Positions 61,147-64,000 of a stretch of DNA of 64,000 bases are shown piece by piece. The notes under the pieces are model-generated. The model made no database searches, was not told where the DNA came from, and saw only the letters and a list, made by a program, of their open reading frames with translations. Position 1 is the stretch's first letter, and the number at the start of each line of letters is the position of its first letter. This DNA comes from Ligula intestinalis. Lineage: Eukaryota > Platyhelminthes > Cestoda > Diphyllobothriidea > Diphyllobothriidae. The translations under genes were made by a program, and so were the position numbers. Location: NCBI GenBank assembly GCA_036362985.1, contig JAYGXS010000003.1, positions 75,598,969 to 75,662,968 of the forward strand, written 5' to 3'.

Positions 61147-62460
61147 TTTTGTTATACAACTAACTAGGGTGTAGCTGTGTGATGTTATTTGATAACACTA
61201 TCATTAACTGTATTGTTAGTCAGAAGTGACGTAAGTCAGCACTGCGCTCATATCCTCTTAATTTAAACAAGAAGCGGAGAAGTACTGGGCCACCATTTGT
61301 CAGAGGTGACGCTGATAAAGCCAACGCTAGGGCTCATAGCCGCTTGGTCTCAACAAGTAGCGTGAATCTAAGTTTTAACTATTTCGAGTAAGTACATGCT
61401 TGCGGACCTGAGCACTCGAGGGTTTGCCTTAGTTTCCGCACTCTCATCTCTATCTATCGAGTTGTACTGACTAAGATACCGCTGCTATAAGAACGTGCTT
61501 ACTCTAAAAGTCCAATTTTATTTTAATCATGCTTAATAAGGCCAGTAGATAGTATACTATAAGTACTTCCGGTGTAAGCTTTTACAGAAGTTGCACCCAG
61601 TATGAACTCCCGAACTGTGTGAGGTAATAATGATCAGCATTTGGATGATAATGGGGCGTTTGTTAATTAATATACAAGTCCTACCATGCCTTTATGTCGT
61701 GCAATTTGCCATCCATAGACTTAATATAGGTCTACTTCAGTATCAATCTGTAGCCTGGACTTTACAGGACGTCTGCTTATGTCCCCCTTGATCCTAGCAG
61801 GGAGTGTGGATGTGAGTGAAATTTATTACGAATGAATACCCACTTTCAGTAGCTGTCAAGCCAGAGTTCTGGATACCAAGTTTGGTACTGCTACTGATAT
61901 TTCGAATCCTACTAACTAGGGGTGCAGCTGAGTAAACGTAATGCTGGTACTATTTCTAGCTGTACTATTTGTCGGAAAGTGACGCAGATTAACGTCAGCA
62001 TGGGGCTCATATTCCCACAGTCTCAACACGAAGTGCAGTAGTACTGACGCTATGATTTATGAGAGGTCAAACTATTATCTTTCTAAATAGGTGCGCTACA
62101 AGAACAGTACAGGCTAAAAGTTTGCACTAGGCTTTTAGGTCTAGTCTAGGCTATCAAAGCCAAGCAAATCTAAACCAAGAGACTCAAATGAGTAAACTAA
62201 GGGGTATATTCGTGTCTCACCTGAGTAATGAGGTTACAGCCAAGTAGATTATAATGAAAGCTAGAATGGAATCATGTGCAGCTTATAAAGAAAGTTACTT
62301 GCTGTTGTCACATTTTATGAACTTTGGAGTTAGGATACTGTTGTAACAGGTAACCTGCCACTGCTAAGAGTTTTTATTCTAGTAATCATACTTGCTAAGG
62401 CCAACGGATAGCATATTATAGTAATACGTTCCGATACTTGTATCACTAGTAGACATGTAT
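61147..62460 (+). repeat. Diverged direct repeat, about 0.8 kb unit
   Basis: Motifs recur in the same order: AACTAGGGTGTAGCTG (61164) versus AACTAGGGGTGCAGCTG (61914); a TGACG...GTCAGCA...GGGCTCATA block near 61290-61340 and again near 61980-62020; and AAGGCCAGTAGATAGTATAC (61540) versus AAGGCCAACGGATAGCATAT (62396). Partial copies near 61220 and 61290 hint at more units. It is non-coding and of unknown class. Confidence 0.5.
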
Positions 62461-64000
62461 CCTATTTTTGCGACAAGCTAAACAGATGGAAATATGAACG
62501 TACGCGCGTCCGAAATTTCAGTTGGGCTGATTTTTAAGACAACCGGGCGACCGTTCACGTCCGGTAGATAAGTGACACTGATCCATGAATCTTCACCCAG
62601 TCGACAAATGATAAGTGACTGTTATTTTAAGGCGGATGTGAATCAGTGGCCGACACGACTTAGTGGTTGCTGTCATTAGAGGATACCGAAACGCCTAAAG
62701 ATACCCATGCACATTACGCTCACTGACTCAAACCCACCTTACAATGACAGTCGCTTATCAAATCTCAGCCGTAATGAAGTAAAACTTCCTTCGCATACCT
62801 TTTCAATTTCCTTATGCAGCATAAGCAGTCCTAAAATCTGTTTTTTAAACTCTACGTGATGGCTTCAGTATATAAATATTTCAAAAAATTCGTAAAAATT
62901 CGAAGTTTAGGTATTTTATCGCGTGCATTATTTCCCGAAAAGGACAAAAAAAGAGTGGGACGAGTTCGTGGACTGAATTGCGTTTGAATTAGCATTTCAG
63001 AAACCTTCTCGCTTCCATCATCAGAATATTTTATTCGATGTATCCGGTGATCTGGAGTCAGCTAGTCTTGCCACCTGTCTCGTTTCATAACAATGCTCAG
63101 CGCATGAACTTTGGCATGTCAGTTCGATGCTGACAACATTTGACCGCTCTAAGGTTGAACGCTGTCAGGCATGCACGAACATTGTTCCCTTTGAGGTCGG
63201 CGTTGTTGTAGGAAATTCGGTGTTCCCGTTTGTTTTATCCAGGTCACTCGGCCGGCTGATCAGTCTTTGCTGTGTGCTTGAATCGCCTTTTGCTTCGCAG
63301 GCACAGCGATGAGGCAATGATTGATGTCAGTCACGTGAACGCCTGACAGCCGTCCTAACTAGTAAGATAAAGCTTTGCAGACCGATATAAGTTCCACGAT
63401 GAACTGGAGCTATCCTTTTACATGCATACTAATAATGAAATCACAGAACCCTATGTGTACACATAATGCGGTCGGCGCTTTTTTTGCTCACTGCATACTC
63501 TAATTCTATGGACACCAAGGGCGCCATAAATTTACATGAAGGCTACATGTTACTTTTAGAAAAATCCAGTTTGGCAGCCAAAGCTTAACATTAAAGACTA
63601 TTGCCAACACCAATCTTTGGTGCGCTGAAGCTTGAGCATAAACTTTCATAAACATACTTTTATTTGACGAGTGCTGTGGATAAATTCACTGTTTCTCTAT
63701 TCTTTATATGATATTTTACCATCTAGCGCCACTGAAAACGCGTAAAGCCTAATCAACATGTAAGTTTTTTTAAAGGGACATAAAAGGGTAAAAAGTTTCC
63801 TACAAAGAACGATGCGTTTATCTCCTATTATCAGAAAGCAGGACATTGCCTGCTGCCCCAACTCTCATTTCCTCGTCCATCCTAAAATAGGTCTAGCAGG
63901 CAGCATAACTTTTCCATCCGCTTTTTAAAAAGAAGGACATCTATAACTACACTGAACGCAGCATCTTGCAATATTCTGACTAAAGTGACTTGCAGAAAGG
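62461..64000. other. Intergenic, nothing recognised
   Basis: Short frames only (63127-63312 plus). No repeats or motifs that I can name. Confidence 0.4.

Noticed and set aside
1..64000. CRISPR arrays, bacterial operons, riboswitches or phage genes
   Set aside because: No regularly spaced short repeats with unique spacers and no tightly packed genes are present. The content is that of an animal genome.

Overview
The window looks like a stretch of a large, repeat-rich, AT-leaning animal genome. It is not bacterial, organellar or viral: it has no operon-like packing, holds one clear protein-coding gene in 64 kb, shows a splice acceptor just before that gene's start codon, and is full of transposon remains. 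Several Penelope-like retroelement (PLE) relics with GIY-YIG endonuclease domains, hammerhead-ribozyme-like relics and tRNA-derived SINE-like repeats fit a parasitic flatworm. A tapeworm of the Spirometra/Diphyllobothrium kind is my best guess, from family resemblance only.

Layout. 0-9 kb: intergenic DNA with two degenerate tRNA-derived repeats (1.3 and 2.0 kb), a 391-bp internally deleted Tc1/mariner-type element with TA target duplication (3.1-3.5 kb) and a 186-bp foldback element (8.0-8.2 kb). 9-17 kb: AT-rich DNA with several copies, on both strands, of an unnamed dispersed repeat, including a large inverted pair at 15.5-16.4 kb. 17.7-19.6 kb: a decayed PLE on the minus strand, with one hammerhead-like relic just past its stop and a second 1.7 kb away on the plus strand. 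20-28 kb: mostly featureless, plus one inverted pair of dispersed-repeat copies. 28.4-30 kb: two adjacent PLE fragments of different lineages; the second sits inside an ~825-bp foldback whose arms each carry three 18-bp palindromes. 32.8-33.1 kb: a hairpin and a tRNA-derived SINE-like repeat. 36.8-40.1 kb: an essentially full-length but dead hAT transposon with a perfect 8-bp target-site duplication. 41.7-42.4 kb: another PLE relic. 43.3-44.4 kb: the one gene, a minus-strand Ras-family GTPase of the RASD (Dexras/Rhes) type with a CVIS prenylation box. 45.6-47 kb: more dispersed-repeat copies. 54.2-55.3 kb: a PLE relic keeping reverse transcriptase motifs and the GIY-YIG region in one stop-ridden frame. 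56.7 kb: another tRNA-derived repeat. 61.1-62.5 kb: diverged direct repeats.

Functional reading. The RASD-like GTPase is the only gene likely to be working: its nucleotide-binding motifs are present and its frame is open from start to CAAX box. It is predicted to be a prenylated, membrane-associated small G protein in signalling. Everything else I can name is a broken mobile element or repeat. Family calls come from reading motifs by eye; no database search was possible.
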